From contig NC_060112.1 in the NCBI RefSeq assembly GCF_021155765.1, forward strand, positions 21,018,001-21,082,000: a DNA stretch of 64,000 nt, written 5' to 3'. This DNA comes from Diprion similis (taxonomy: Eukaryota > Arthropoda > Insecta > Hymenoptera > Diprionidae). Below are positions 36,754-49,432 of the stretch, piece by piece. A program made the translations under genes and the position numbers. How positions within the stretch are numbered: position 1 is the stretch's first letter; every line of letters starts with the position of its first letter. The notes beneath the pieces are model-generated. The model searched no databases. It was given only the letters and a program-made list of their open reading frames with translations, and was not told where the DNA came from.

Positions 36754-38955
36754 ATGCTGTCGCGCGTCGTTCGCTCACTATCACAACAGTATTCTTTTTC
36801 AAAAATCACAAGCAAAATTTGGTAAGTAGGAGTGTGATGAAGCTGAACGCTGTTTTCTTATCGAAAAACCCCAATGAAAATAAGTTTCCTCTAAACCAAG
36901 AGTGAAAAAGTTGCTAGGGTTCTTTCTCATTTGTCTTATATTTGAATACATGTTTTTTAGGTTATACCAACGTTCAACAACGTGGTTTGGTTCGAAAAAA
37001 TTACTCTCTACTATGCCAGGGTCTGAAGTGACTATCGGAACACACGATGGGTGCTTCCACTGTGACGAAGCGCTCGCATGTTACATGCTCAAGCTGCTAC
37101 CTCGATTCAAAAATGCGTCTATTGTTAGGTAAGTTAATCCTGTGTTCATGGTCTTTTCAGAAACGCTAAGCAGTCGCATTCATTCTAATCAAATCTGTCA
37201 AGAGTACAGAAGTTAGCAAGATAATATGCATGATGATAGTCTTTCAATATTTTAGGACCCGAGATCAAAAAATTTTGGACACTTGTGATATTGTTGTTGA
37301 TGTAGGAGGCGTGTATGATCCATCTACACATCGCTATGATCATCATATGAGGTATGTTGAAAAAAATTGAATAACAGAAGTTTTGATTCATCAGGTTTAA
37401 TTGGAAATTGATATTGTTCTATATACTCATGCAATTTTTAACCCCAAGTTGATTATGAGTAGCTCACCCAAGCTTTAGTAACTTTCAAAACTGATTGATC
37501 AAAACTTCGTATATGTATATGAAAAATTATTTATTTTATTATGCAATTATTACTTATTATGCAAGGTATACTATTTATAAGCTTTGTGATGATTAATTAT
37601 ACAACAATTGAATGGATTTCATTTCATATACATTTTTCTAGGGAATTCAAAGAAACTTTGAGTACTGTTATAAAAAATCGTGGTTACAAGAGTACTATTA
37701 AACTGAGTAGCGCTGGCTTAATCTATTGTCATTTTGGTGATGAAATTATCAAAACACTAGTACCTGAAGTAACAGATGACCATGACCGGTCTAGTATTTT
37801 CAAAAGAGTGTATGAGACATTCATGCAAGAAGTAGATGCCATTGATAATGGAGTGCCAATGTTTGATGGGGAACCTTTGTAAGTGGACATTATTTTCTAT
37901 GTACATAATATGGAAAATTCATATTACTTTCTTATTATTCTATATGATAGGTATTCTATCAGTACGAATTTGAGTAAGCGAGTGGCACGGTTGAATCCAC
38001 CTTGGAATGGTCCTGAGCTGGATGTTGACGGACAGTTTGAGAAAGCTGCAGCGCTTACTGGCGAAGAATTCACCTACTTCGTTCAATATGCAGCTAGAGT
38101 TTGGTGGCCTGCTAGATCAATTGTGAAAGATGCTATTCTCAGGAGATTTGAGGTGAGAAAGAATTTTCAAGTTAGAATACTTAATCTCAAAGCTCTTAGT
38201 TCACCTTTGATAGTTAACTATCATTTTTCGTTGCTTCGGATGTAGTATGCTCACTTTTTCTTGTCTTTCGACTGAACTGCAAAATTATAATGCATCTGCT
38301 TAACAATCAACAGATCCATCCAAGTGGAGAAATTATTGAATTATCTACTTCTCTACCTTGGAAGGAACATCTATACGAATTGGAAGAGGAGCTAGGTGTG
38401 AAAGAGTTAATCAAATACGCTATTTTTCAAAGCGGCAACTATAGAGTACAATGTGTACCTGTACAATCTACAAGCTTCGTTTGCAGGTTTGTAAAATATC
38501 AATTCACATCGATATCGTTTTTGATTTTGATATACAAGATCGAATCAATCTTATTTACGCTGCAAAATTCATCTTAGAAGCTAATTAATTTTGCATTAAC
38601 ACGTTCACGATTGAAACGATTTCGAATAAATTTTAATTTCGGTAAATATAAAATTTAGCTCAATTGTACTAAGGTTTGAAAACACACGTTGAAGATAATT
38701 CTTTAAACTTTCAATGCGTCGCAATATTTTTAACGTTTAATTACTTGTTACAGAATGTTCTTACCAGAAGCATGGGCAGGCATGAGGGACGAAAAATTAT
38801 GTGATGTATCCGGAATTGCTGACTGTGTATTTGTACATAGTGTTCGATTTATTGGTGGCCATAAAACCAGAGCAGGTGCATTAGCAATGGCTGTTAAGGC
38901 TCTCGAAATAGGAAAATCGATCGAAAGCGGTCATGCAGAAACGAATCCGAAATGA
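36754..38955 (+). CDS. Myg1: MYG1 exonuclease (UPF0160 / DHH-like family)
   Basis: MYG1 is a 3'-5' RNA exonuclease known from other animals to act in mitochondria and nucleus/nucleolus. Exons: 36754-36821, 36961-37128, 37256-37351, 37642-37878, 37951-38152, 38314-38486 and 38754-38955; 381 residues, near the usual size. Hallmarks: [14 protein letters not shown] at about 49-62; [16 protein letters not shown] ending near 108 (metal-binding His/Asp); [43 protein letters not shown]; and [15 protein letters not shown] near the end. The first 40 residues ([15 protein letters not shown] and following) are basic and lack acidic residues, as in a mitochondrial presequence. An in-frame ATG upstream (36631) would add 41 residues; I prefer 36754. 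ATG at 37013 (Met41) could give a form without the leader. Confidence 0.96.
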
Positions 38956-39771
38956 CGATATAAACTGAATACCGTTTCATCACTTATATGCAATTCGAAC
39001 TCTAGCAAATCAAACTAAAAAATGGATAAATACACAGGTATTCCGAAAATTACCTATTTTGTACAAGTCCTACGAAAGATTTACAAGATGTTGGTACTGG
39101 TTGTAAAAAGTGTTTTGCTGCTGATGCGCAGTTCTTGATGTAATTTCAATGAAATTCAGCGTAGATTCTACGTTATTTTTATTGGATCGTTTTTGAAAAC
39201 CTTGACAAATATTTTTTTATTAATTTAGTGGTTTTAGCCCAAATTACACAATCTAGAATTGAGGAGCCTTTGATTGCAGAGTTGTCCTAGCATTCCGAAG
39301 GGGGAGGGGGGTAAAGAACCGAGTGAACACTGGATTAGATGTTTTAAAACATATTGCTCTTTAATGATTATATGATTTTCAATAAAACATCGTTATACAG
39401 AATCAACAGTAATAATAGAAATGAGTTACATCAATTCCACATATCGTATGAAACGGAAGGTATCATTCGGTAAAATAGGCATAAGTATGTGTAAAAAAGA
39501 CATCGTTCAGTCTGTATACCAAAAGCGTTGGGTGTATTGTTTTGTTTTTGTATGTAATTTTGCGGCTTTTGTTTGTTTTTTTTTTTTTTTTGTTGGTTTT
39601 TTGTTTTTGATAAAAAATAAGCTTTTCTATTTTAGCGGGCACGTCGGAAAAGCCCGATGCGTGTCACATTGTTTTCCAATATCCTATGTATAAAAAGGGG
39701 GTTGCCCAGAGGCAAGACGGTGGTCGGCGAGGTATGCAGTAAAAGATCAATTATCTTCATCCAGTTGTAAT
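38956..39771. other. MYG1-cuticle cluster spacer, convergent 3' ends
   Basis: It holds the MYG1 poly(A) signal (AATAAA, 39381-39386) and the 3' end of the minus-strand cuticle gene. It contains T-rich low-complexity sequence and no other gene. Confidence 0.6.
39381..39386 (+). other. Poly(A) signal of MYG1
   Basis: AATAAA 426 bp after the MYG1 stop codon. It is the first good signal downstream. Confidence 0.55.
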
Positions 39772-41305
39772 TTACCAGTAATGAGCACGGGAGTTGGCCT
39801 CGGCGTGAGCGGCGAAATGCGCTGCCTTGGCGTGAGCGACCTCGGGGGTGTCGACGACGCGGCCGTCGTGTCCGATGGGGGCGGCGTGTCCATGTCCGTA
39901 TCCGTGTCCGTAGACAGCAGGGGCGGCGTAGGCGAGACCAACAGGGGCGGCCCATCCGTGGACTCCGTATCCGTGGCTGACGGTCTTGGCGGCTTCTTGA
40001 GCGTGAGCGGCGAGGTGGGCGGCCTTGGCGTGAGCTACCTCAGGGGTGTCGACGACGCGTCCGTCGTGACCGAGGGGAGCGCCGTGGGCGTAATGTCCTC
40101 CGTAGGCGAGGGCAGGGGCGGCCCAAGCACCGGCGAGGGGAGCGGCAGCGTATCCGTAAGCGTTTCCGTAGGCCGGGGCACCCCAGGCGTGAGCGACAGG
40201 GGCGGCCCATCCGTGGACTCCATGTCCGTATCCGGCGGTCTTGGCGGCTTCGTGAGCGTGGGCGGCGAGGTGGGCAGCCTTGGCGTGAGCTACCTCAGGG
40301 GTGTCGACTACGCGACCATCGTGACCCAGAGGGGCTCCCGCGTGGTAGCCGTAGGGCACGATTGCCGATGGGGAGGCGGCGGCCAGAGCGGCGAGAGCGG
40401 ACAAGACGATCTGGAATCAGGTTGAGAGGGTCGCTTATATTTTTGTAGGTACAATTATTTATCTTGTCGGTAACTAGTTGTTCTTTGAATTGTCGAGTTT
40501 CTACACTGTTGCAAATTATTCGGAATTTACTATACGCTGTTATTTACTGTACAAAAGACTTGACAAATTACTAAATCAGCTTGCAAATTTACATGTTCAG
40601 TGTAGCGACATCAATATCTATCTATTTATCGTAAATTCACCATAAAATCGTTTGATTTTAGTACAGTTTATAGGAAAAATACAAAAAAGTAATTTGAATT
40701 TAATATACTGTGCAGTAAATTTATTGTATTTTTGAATTGCAGAAACAATGAACGTATGGAGAATTCACTGATTCGTAAACGAATAAAACTTCTAATATAG
40801 TGTAGGAAGTTTCATACAGAAATTTTTAGTTGTTTAACCGCGTTTCCGCAATCGTTCTCAATATAGAGAAAGAAATACGATACAAATAGGTTTTAATCGT
40901 GAAGATTGTTCTGAGTATCTCATATTCATACATTTTTTCGTATAGTCAGTACTAAAAATGTTTACAAATGAATCGTACATAATTTTCCATACAGTAGATT
41001 AAAAACCTCTTTTGCGTATAGACAAAATGAACGGTGCGACTTCGCCCATTTACAAATGATTTCGAAAAGATCAACGACTTTTCTCTGGCGTCATAGTTCA
41101 GAATATTGAAATCTCGTACAAAAAACAATCAAAGACGTGAAATCCAGAGAAATTTTGATGCGGTTTAGGTGCGGTTTGAAGTAATTCAATTTCGATTTCG
41201 TCGCATGAATTGCTCCAATGGGTGCAATAAAATAATGTAGTGTGAGAACTGATGTGTATAAGAAAGAATGAAGCAAGATCGAAAATTACTTACGAAGACC
41301 TTCAT
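39772..41305 (-). CDS. Pupal cuticle protein C1B-like, three motif copies
   Basis: Secreted structural protein of the chitinous cuticle. Exons on the minus strand: 41305-41294 (MKVF) and 40410-39772; 216 residues. The intron runs from GTAAGT (rc at 41293-41288) to the acceptor before 40410. The joined start MKVF/IVLSALAALAAASP is a clear signal peptide split by the intron; the second exon alone has no ATG at its start. Three near-identical motif copies (GHDGRVVDTPEV then AHAKAAHLAAHA or AHFAAHA) alternate with His/Gly/Tyr/Ala-rich spacers, including two copies of VHGWAAPV. It ends in RAHYW. Part of the six-gene cluster, with a TATA box about 85 bp upstream of the ATG. Its binding partners are not known from sequence. 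Confidence 0.9.
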
Positions 41306-41387
41306 GTTTCTTAGGTTGAAGCGCTGCTGGTTATCCAGTACTCGCTAGTGATGTGGACTGTTGTGCCGTTCTGAGGTAACGAGCCCC

Positions 41388-41395
41388 TTTATATA
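41388..41395 (-). promoter_or_regulatory. TATA box of cuticle gene 39772-41305
   Basis: TATATAAA on the minus strand, 83-90 bp upstream of the ATG. That leaves room for a short untranslated leader. Confidence 0.6.
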
Positions 41396-41399
41396 TCAA

Positions 41400-44300
41400 T
41401 CCGAAACGTTTTGTCGGCCTACACCTGGAACCCCGCCCCGTTCTAATGTTACACATAATATTATGGCATTGACATTACATTGAGGGTCCTCGGGCCCCCG
41501 AACCCCTCGCTCTCGCCTCGGAGAGCCTCTAGGAATGCCCGATCTAAAGTCTAGATTCGAGTGTCGAGGTCAGGCACGTCGGAGACGTTGCCGCGGGCAG
41601 CAGGTCTCGTTGGGGGCCGAACTCCGAACAGGAGCCAAGTCCCCATTCACCTCAGCCCTTTCAATATTGCATTCTCATTTTACAATTACGCTTCCGCCTA
41701 TAACTACGTTATATGTACGTACATACATACTTATGTACATACGCGCGATTCGAGAGATAGATGACGAGGTGCGAGTTCGGTATGTCTCTCAATTGTTCCT
41801 CGACTTATCAGGGACAGTGTTGCAATTTATTGAATCACGCATACTCGAGTTGCCTTGTTCTGCTAGAATTTTTGACGTCAGTATGCTGCTGCATGTCTAC
41901 TAATCTCCCTGAAAATTGTCTAATGGTTTAATGTTGATATCCTGAATCAATGGATTCTAGGGTGACTGACGAAGCTGGAGATCTGGAAACCTCATAATGT
42001 AACTAAATTCACGATTCATGAATGTTCTTTTTGGATGGATGGTAGGATCGGCGTCACCTTGGAAAAAATTTGCACGTCGAGGGTTTTTCAATTTATACAA
42101 TTTTTATCGTAGAATGTTTTGCAGAAGCAGATTGTGATGGCCATTTTGACTACTTATACTGTATACGGTTTGATATGTTGGCTGAATCTATTGTACCATT
42201 TATACTAAACGCGTGACGTTTATCTGCCCAGATAACAAAATTAACATCATCCAAATTCTGTCATTTATACGGTAATAATAGTTTAAAAGTATTGTTGGAA
42301 ACAATCGGATCAATGTATTTCGTAGGTAAACAGATTTTGGACAGAGTTTCGTAAACTAGAAGGTAACAGTAAAGACCAAAATCGATTGAATTTATACAAA
42401 TTTGTTTGCAGTGTCCAACAATAGCGTATGTTGAATTAATATCAACATTTACATACGTGTTTGGAAAAATGTGTTACACGCATGACCGCGGAACCCTCGA
42501 CTCTGATGCCTATAATAAAGGTATTCGATTCAGCGTGCGGTTGAAAGTGTAATTTGAGAACATTAAGTGAATATCGATATCTTGGTCAGTTTTGGTAAAT
42601 GAAGAAAAAAAAGTATCCGTTGAGCTGTTCCTTAGCTGTTTAAGCTTAGAAAATTAGCAAGAAACGTAGAACTATACCTAAGAAGTGAAACATGCTAATT
42701 TATTTTGAAATCAGATATCCCCATAATTACGATTTTCTATATAATGTTTCACTTAAGATTCTGAATTTTTTGAAAACAGTTTGAAGCTTGAAACAGTTTT
42801 CTGAAAAATGACACAAAACTATGAATAATTGGAAGTTTTGAAAGTTGTTTGAAAAAATTCAGAGAAAATAGTATCCCGGAGTCAAGATTTGAAGAGCCAA
42901 ATTTAAATATTTTCTGAGAATTTATGACAAAGAAATTTTCTTCTGACTGAAAAAGGACCATCAAAGTCATTGTTGAATAAAATTGCCCTTGGATAAATTT
43001 TCCTAGATAGGTCGTCCTTACCTTATCTTGATTGCAATAAGTTCTTGCGGTCTTATTCCTTATACTTGTAAAAAATTAATGAATTCCTAAATATCAAATT
43101 ACATGTCAAGGCTCACGGTATGCATATGAGAATTTACATGCAACGTCAATTTTTTTAAGTAGAAACAATAGACCGAAGCAAATGTCGATGGAAGGTGTCT
43201 CAATATTATAACCACCTAATTGATCAGCACGCCCCTCGCCATATGATGTTAAAGAGGAATTTCATTATATGGGCGGTTGCAGTTGCCTCATATCACAGAT
43301 GACACGGTTACTTTTATTACGTCATGCTGCATGGTGCAGTGTTCAACAGTATGCACTATTACATTGCAATATTCTAATGATCCCTGCATATTATTCTATG
43401 ACGTTTGAAAACGCATTGGGATTCTATTTGAAAATCGTAATATCTTGAAATAGAGTAGAATATATGAAAGAATTGAATACCATGTTCAGAATTCATCGAA
43501 ATTAATTTGAAATTATTCTCAGTTTGTACAAATATCCTCAAATGTTGAGAATTACTTTCAATTTAAAAACGTCTCTTGAAAATTAAAGTACTGGAGTAGC
43601 AAGTTTCCATCAATTTCAAGACACATTTTCGCTCTTACTTTACATGTACCTTCACGATTTCGTACGGTGGTTTGAAATTTTACGTGTAAAAGTGGTTAAA
43701 TTTACGTGCAAAAAAATATGTGGAATTCCTCGGTGCGATTGAACCGCATATATTGCAATATAGTGACACAATAGTCCCAAGAAAATCCATCTAAACAATT
43801 TCACTCTCCTCTCTCTCTCTCTCTCTCTCTCTTCTCTTCGGTCTTTAGTTGTTCGCGCCGCCCGGCCTATAGTAGGTTTTATGTAATCGAAATATAATTT
43901 CGGAAAAAAGAGATATTGGCGCAACGTTATTGTGCCCGTGCGTGCGTGCAGTCCGGCTCCATTCGGCGTATAAGCTTGTAAGTACGCAACGCAATCCTCC
44001 ACGTACATTTGTTGCGAGAGGTTCAAGCCGATTACCATGTTACGTTACATACCTTTTATTGGATCTATACGGTGAAAACAGTGCCGTTCATCGAAGCGCC
44101 ACGTGCTAATTACATCTAATCCAAGTTTTCTACGGGAATGTTTATTACTAGGAAATTCAATGCCTAATAAGTTGAATTAATTTGCAAAGTAAAATATAGT
44201 AGAGTGAATTTTTATAAGAAGAAGATGCATAGATTTAGTTATATATGAAAAACGGACTATACGAACAGACAAAATTTCGAAAATTTCTCTCCTTATACAG

Positions 44301-46740
44301 AGTTATTTTGTTTTTTTAGAACCCAAAATTGAAGAATTTTTGCACAACTATCGCTAATCGCTGATGATAAATAAATTGAAGTAAGTTTTCGCCAAAATTG
44401 TATAAAATTGGTATTCTCTTGGGTGAAAGATCCGATAGAAGTCGAAGAATCGAATTCTCTACAAGGAACCTGCTGCCGATCATTGGCCAATGTTACGATT
44501 CGTTAGTCTGGTTCAACGGTTATTAGGATCGCATTCCTTGCGAAAATATTTTTCATACGTAACTTTAGACTACATTCTTTTTGCATCGTTTGGGCGTGCT
44601 GCTTCCCCACTTGCCGATATCCCGATTGACGGTTTACTTTTACATCATTTGACCGCCAAGGCCGTCGAATGTTTCCGCATGACAGCAGCAACAGCAGCAG
44701 CCACTGTGCTGAATACACACGGCATACCTACAGCACCACGAAAATAACTTTTGTACCTTTGTAATTGTAGGGAAAGGCTCCTTGCATGATTTACTATCAT
44801 TGTCACTCCGCCTCTCGTCGGCTTCTGTAATTTGCTCCTGATTGCCGATAGCACCTCCCCATAATGTGTGCATGTGTCGTTCCCGGGATCCGGGTGCCAG
44901 AGACCGAGGTCACCCGGCACATGCCAACTCCCGTGAAATCGAAGATTTTGTGCCAACACTCTCGGTTTTGCTAGGGATGCTGTGCAGGTATTCTCTTTAT
45001 ACGCGTCCTTGGCTGTCTTGCTGGAATATGAACAAAAGAATATCCCAGCTCACGTCGAGATCGCTGCTTATTTTTTGCTTATCACGGAGAATGTGTAGCG
45101 AAATTCATTCGCAATGGTTTCGCTTTTTTCCAATCAAACCTGGGAATGCTTGTTAAAAGCTTCCGTCCACGTTTTTGGCGTGTCTACGTGTGTATCGTAT
45201 GTAACAGACCTGAAGAGAAAATGCTGTCTATCCAGCTGGATAATCAGTCATCTACTGCCTATTCTATGCCTATGCTAATCAGCTTAATCCATTCGTAAAC
45301 TCACATCTTGACCGATTTAATTAGTCATTATACATACACTTTTTTCAATTTACGTGATTTATGCGACTTTGAATGTTTGTATAACGATTATATGGAAGTC
45401 GGGTGAACAACTTGTTGAAATTGGTTTCAAATTACTTTCAAGTATTTACCCATGTCAACTGGAAATAATGTGAATTTAAATCGTATATATATACACGCAC
45501 TTTCTCAAAATTAGGAATTGGTCTTACAGTTCAGAATCTAATCATCTATAATCGTTATGGACCACTTGGTAGGATGATATCACAGGTGAACATACGCATT
45601 AGGGGAGTAAAGAATGGATGTTTCGTCCTTCACGATCCAACGCGGAAGAGGAAGAACGATGTCCTCGTAATTAATTCCATCAGGGCAATCGAAGGCATTC
45701 CCTATAAGTCGCTCGAAAACCGGGACCATTATTGGTTTTATTATCCGGCCAGAGAAAGAGCTTAATTACCGATTTGACAAAATGACGACGGTTTTCTTTG
45801 TGTCTTGCAGCGAGTGGTTGTTCGCATATCTGGTGGAATATACGTGCCCCATGTGTATACATGTCCATGTACACTAGGATATGATCCTTGAACTGCACTG
45901 AGGTATTTCAGGCTATTTTATTACGTCGTTATTTTAAATACAATGAGAATATGATCGTGTCATGTCCGCCTGCGCGTGATAGTGAGTTGAGTGAATAGTG
46001 CGCGGCACGCCTCGTGCGTATGTATAAATAAATTATAATAGTATGCACGATATCACGTAAAGTATAAGTTTGAAATTGCGCTACATTTTGTCAGACCAGA
46101 ATGTGATAATGCCTTTGGCTGAGGGTTATTATTCCGAGGAGGTGTCTCTGTCTTTGAATAATAACTATTTATTTGTTATCCAGAGGAAATGGACGCACTC
46201 TATATGAATACTGTTTTGCATTGCGTTGATTGCTTGTTTCCCGGCACGGAATAAGTTCAATTGTGGGAATGAAATGGCTTCATTGATTGTAAATAACGGT
46301 TGCACGACTACTCGCAATTGCAAAATAGAGAACTTACATACGTTATATTTATATCATAATACCTGATTGTCTGTTTATGTTTTTATTTTTTCTAATACAC
46401 GTTCTACCCAACTGAGTAAGTACAAAACGTTGCATTGCGTGTTACGCGGGCAAAGATTAAGTAATCGAACGGAGAAATCTGCGGGAAGGACTCACCTTCG
46501 TTCTTCGACAAGCTCTCAGAATTGAGCAAGGAGGCAGAAGGATAAAAGATTCGTCAGGATTTTCACAATTATTGCATGCAACAGAAAACTGCGTGGTGAA
46601 GCAACGCAGACAGGAGCAATAACTACCTACCGCCGTTCAAGATTGAAATGACCTGTGCAATTGGCAATGGGGTATACGCTTTACAGCCACGAGAGACAGT
46701 AATTAAACGAATAAAACAATCAAGGGTAGTTACATGTAAA
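41400..46740. other. Non-coding spacer in the cuticle cluster
   Basis: No gene seen. It includes a (CT)n run at 43805-43832. A GC-richer patch at about 44480-44960 has open frames on both strands but no recognisable protein. Confidence 0.45.
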
Positions 46741-46753
46741 ATGTTAACAACAG

Positions 46754-46759
46754 TTTATT
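46754..46759 (-). other. Poly(A) signal of cuticle gene 46873-48156
   Basis: AATAAA on the minus strand, 114 bp after the stop. Confidence 0.6.
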
Positions 46760-46872
46760 ATCACGCTTAGAAACTAAGGAACACGTCACAACATTAAACA
46801 GGCTCAACGAGAAACGTGTAGCCTTGCAGGAGTCAGGATCACCCCTCGGCTCGGCACCGACCAATTACCAGA

Positions 46873-48156
46873 TTACCACTTGTTGTAGGCAGCGGGTACC
46901 GGCGCGTAGCCGTGGTAGTAGCCATGTCCATGCGCGTCGCTGGCTGCAGCGTGAGCGGCCAAGTGAGCGGCCTTGGCGTGAGCAACTTCGGGGGTGTCAA
47001 CGACTCTGCCGTCGTGAGCAAGGGGGGCGGGAGGTCCGTGATACGCGTGACCCGCGTGACCCGCACCAGCTGCGAAGCCGTGCTCTGCAGAGCCGCCGTA
47101 ATAGCCTTCGCCCTCGTAGCCTCCGCTGTGGTGAGCGTTGGCCAGAGCCTCGGCGTGAGCGGCCAGGTGAGCGGCCTTCAAGTGAGCGACGTCGGGGGTG
47201 TCAATGACGCGACCCTTGTGGTCGAGGGGGGCGGGGGGACCGTGGTATCCGTGCCCAGCGTGAGCCGAGTGCTCACCGTAAGCGGCGGGGGTGGCGTAGC
47301 CGACTAGGTGACCGGAGTGACCGTAGTCGTCTTCGTCGGCCGGCGCGCCCCAGGACGCCTTGGCGGCGGCCTCAGCGTGAGCGGCGAGGTGAGCAGCCTT
47401 AGCGTGAGCGACCTCGGGTGTCTCGACGACCCGTCCATCGTGAGCGAGGGGTGCAGCAGGGCCGTGATAGCCGGCGTACCCTGCGCCGTGTCCGTCGTAG
47501 CTGAGGGCTGAATCGTAGCTAGAGTACCCGGGTCTGGCTGCGACCACGGCTGCGACGGCGGCGAGAGCAATCTGCGGGTGAGAACGTTTTTTAAGGGGTT
47601 TTATGGGTCGTTATGATCGCGGTTGGTTCCGCATGGCTGGCGTGACAGTGTAGGTAAATAAAGAAAATAATGACGATGTGTTGGGAAACAATTTGAATGC
47701 CGGGTAAACGGTGCTGTCGCGGTCGCTTTGTCTTCTGCGTGTCATTGTCTAAGGACGCCGTTTAATGGGACGGTCGATCGATCAACGTTTCTTTGTTCGC
47801 GTCGAAATTGAAATAACAAGGGTGTTGTATGTTTCTATATGTTACCTCGGCTAGAAACAAGTCTCATCTGTCAATTAATTGAGAAATTTGATCAATGGTG
47901 TATTGAGTTGAATTCTGCATCGTACACTGTATTGTGGATCATGTTGAAAAGGTTCGTTACTGTGGCGTACCTAATGGGAACAAATCTAACGAAACGCGGC
48001 ACATGATTTTGCAAAATGAAGTGATTTTTGTTAAGTTTTCAAATATAATTGAGTTTTGGCGGTCCAGCAGGGAAATGGCTTCGTTAATTGATACAGTCCT
48101 CAACTGAATTCCGTATTGAGTAAGAATAAATGAATAACACTCACGAGCAACTTCAT
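46873..48156 (-). CDS. Pupal cuticle protein C1B-like, three motif copies
   Basis: Secreted cuticle protein. Exons on the minus strand: 48156-48145 (MKLL, donor GTGAGT) and 47571-46873; 236 residues. Signal peptide MKLL/IALAAVAAVVA, then ARPGYSS. It has three motif copies: AHDGRVVETPEV, DHKGRVIDTPDV (diverged, followed by AHLKAAHLAAHA) and AHDGRVVDTPEV. The spacers are Gly/His/Tyr/Ala-rich; one is acidic (ADEDDYG). The last residues are AYNKW. It faces the plus-strand gene at 49433 head to head, so the 1.28 kb between the start codons may hold control elements for both. Confidence 0.9.
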
Positions 48157-48215
48157 CTTTCCTGGTTTCTTGGAAACTTGTGGAACGTGTGTGATTTGGG
48201 GAGACAGTGTCGGGT

Positions 48216-48223
48216 CTTATATA
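48216..48223 (-). promoter_or_regulatory. TATA box of cuticle gene 46873-48156
   Basis: TATATAAG on the minus strand, about 60 bp upstream of the ATG. Confidence 0.6.
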
Positions 48224-49373
48224 CAGATTGCAGTTGCCTTAATTACTCAATATTTGCTCCCACCTTTGGGCGCGAGTTTGTGGTCTATGTGACGTCGAGC
48301 TATGCTGCCCGTGCAGGTGACTGGATATTAAATTGGAATTTCACGGGGCAGCGTGAAAGCCCGTTTGTAAGGTATACCGTTGTTCATATCTGCGGAATGT
48401 ATCCCAAAAAGTACAGCAAGGTTCTGGCCTCCCAGTCTCTGACCTGTCGTACCCCAAGTGTTTCAAAATACCCTACACGCTTTTACGCCACTCCTTGTAA
48501 CCATGATCCTTGATCAACGCGGTTAATTTACGACTGCGTGCTAAACAAAAAGGGGAAATTGTTCCGAAACATTCCATTGGCTCATTTACGACTCACAATC
48601 AGTATTATATGTGCGAAATATTTCGGACACAAATTAGAGATCGAGCGCATTGATTCCTGATGAGATCCATGGTACAAATCGTTAAGTACGGCTTGATATG
48701 GGAATTATAATCGGTGAAATATGAAACCTTTAACTAAAAGCCAGCATTAAGACGGTAGTAATAGAGGTAATGAAACTCCGCGATGCCATTCATCTTTTTA
48801 CCGCACAAGTTAATACCAACCTGTATGTAAAGACACTTGTTCCGATCGAATTTCCGTACCCATTATCCGACCGATTCATAATTGGAAGTAATCGATACTC
48901 GAAAGCCGTTGGTTGCCGGTCATCGATACGTTATTGTTCGCCTGTGTCGCGGTTTTTTCTAAAGGAACGTAGAGTTACCGATTCCAATTAGTGCAACAGC
49001 TTGTTTTATAGTTGTGTAATGGGGAACCTTCGCCTTGTCGCGAATACGGTCTGTACACGTTCTGTGTCAACAAGGCACGTATGGTATTCACGTAAGTAAA
49101 CTGTTATGCAGGCTATTATTCGATTCAACTCTCACTCCCTTGCTCTCGCTGTCTTACTCTCACTCGATCTTTTTATCCCTTATCAACGTCTGTCTTTATC
49201 CTGTAAGCGAGACACCCCACCCAAACGATATAGCGGTTGTTACCAAATCTATAATAATACTCGCACGCTTAACAATGTGTTATACAAAATATCGATATAT
49301 CAGTCGAACGTTACGTGAAACTTTGCGATTTACACGTGCGGAGCTCAAGTGACCGTGCTGTTTTAACTCGACG
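48224..49373. other. Shared upstream region of a divergent cuticle gene pair
   Basis: No coding sequence that I can support. TATA boxes at each edge point outward, so both promoters look into this 1.15-kb stretch. Confidence 0.5.
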
Positions 49374-49381
49374 TATAAATA
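49374..49381 (+). promoter_or_regulatory. TATA box of cuticle gene 49433-50099
   Basis: TATAAATA lies 52 bp before the ATG. An Inr-like TCAGATC follows about 30 bp downstream (49402-49408), a normal arthropod spacing. Confidence 0.7.
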
Positions 49382-49432
49382 GCTACGAAACGCACCATTC
49401 CTCAGATCAAACAGTCCAGCAAACCAACAAAC

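Noticed and set aside
39781..40425. Plus-strand 214-codon Ser/Gly/Val-rich frame
   Set aside because: It is the antisense shadow of the repetitive cuticle gene at 39772-41305. It has no signal peptide and no splice support, and such shadows recur opposite the other cluster genes (46912, 49407, 57106 and 63250).
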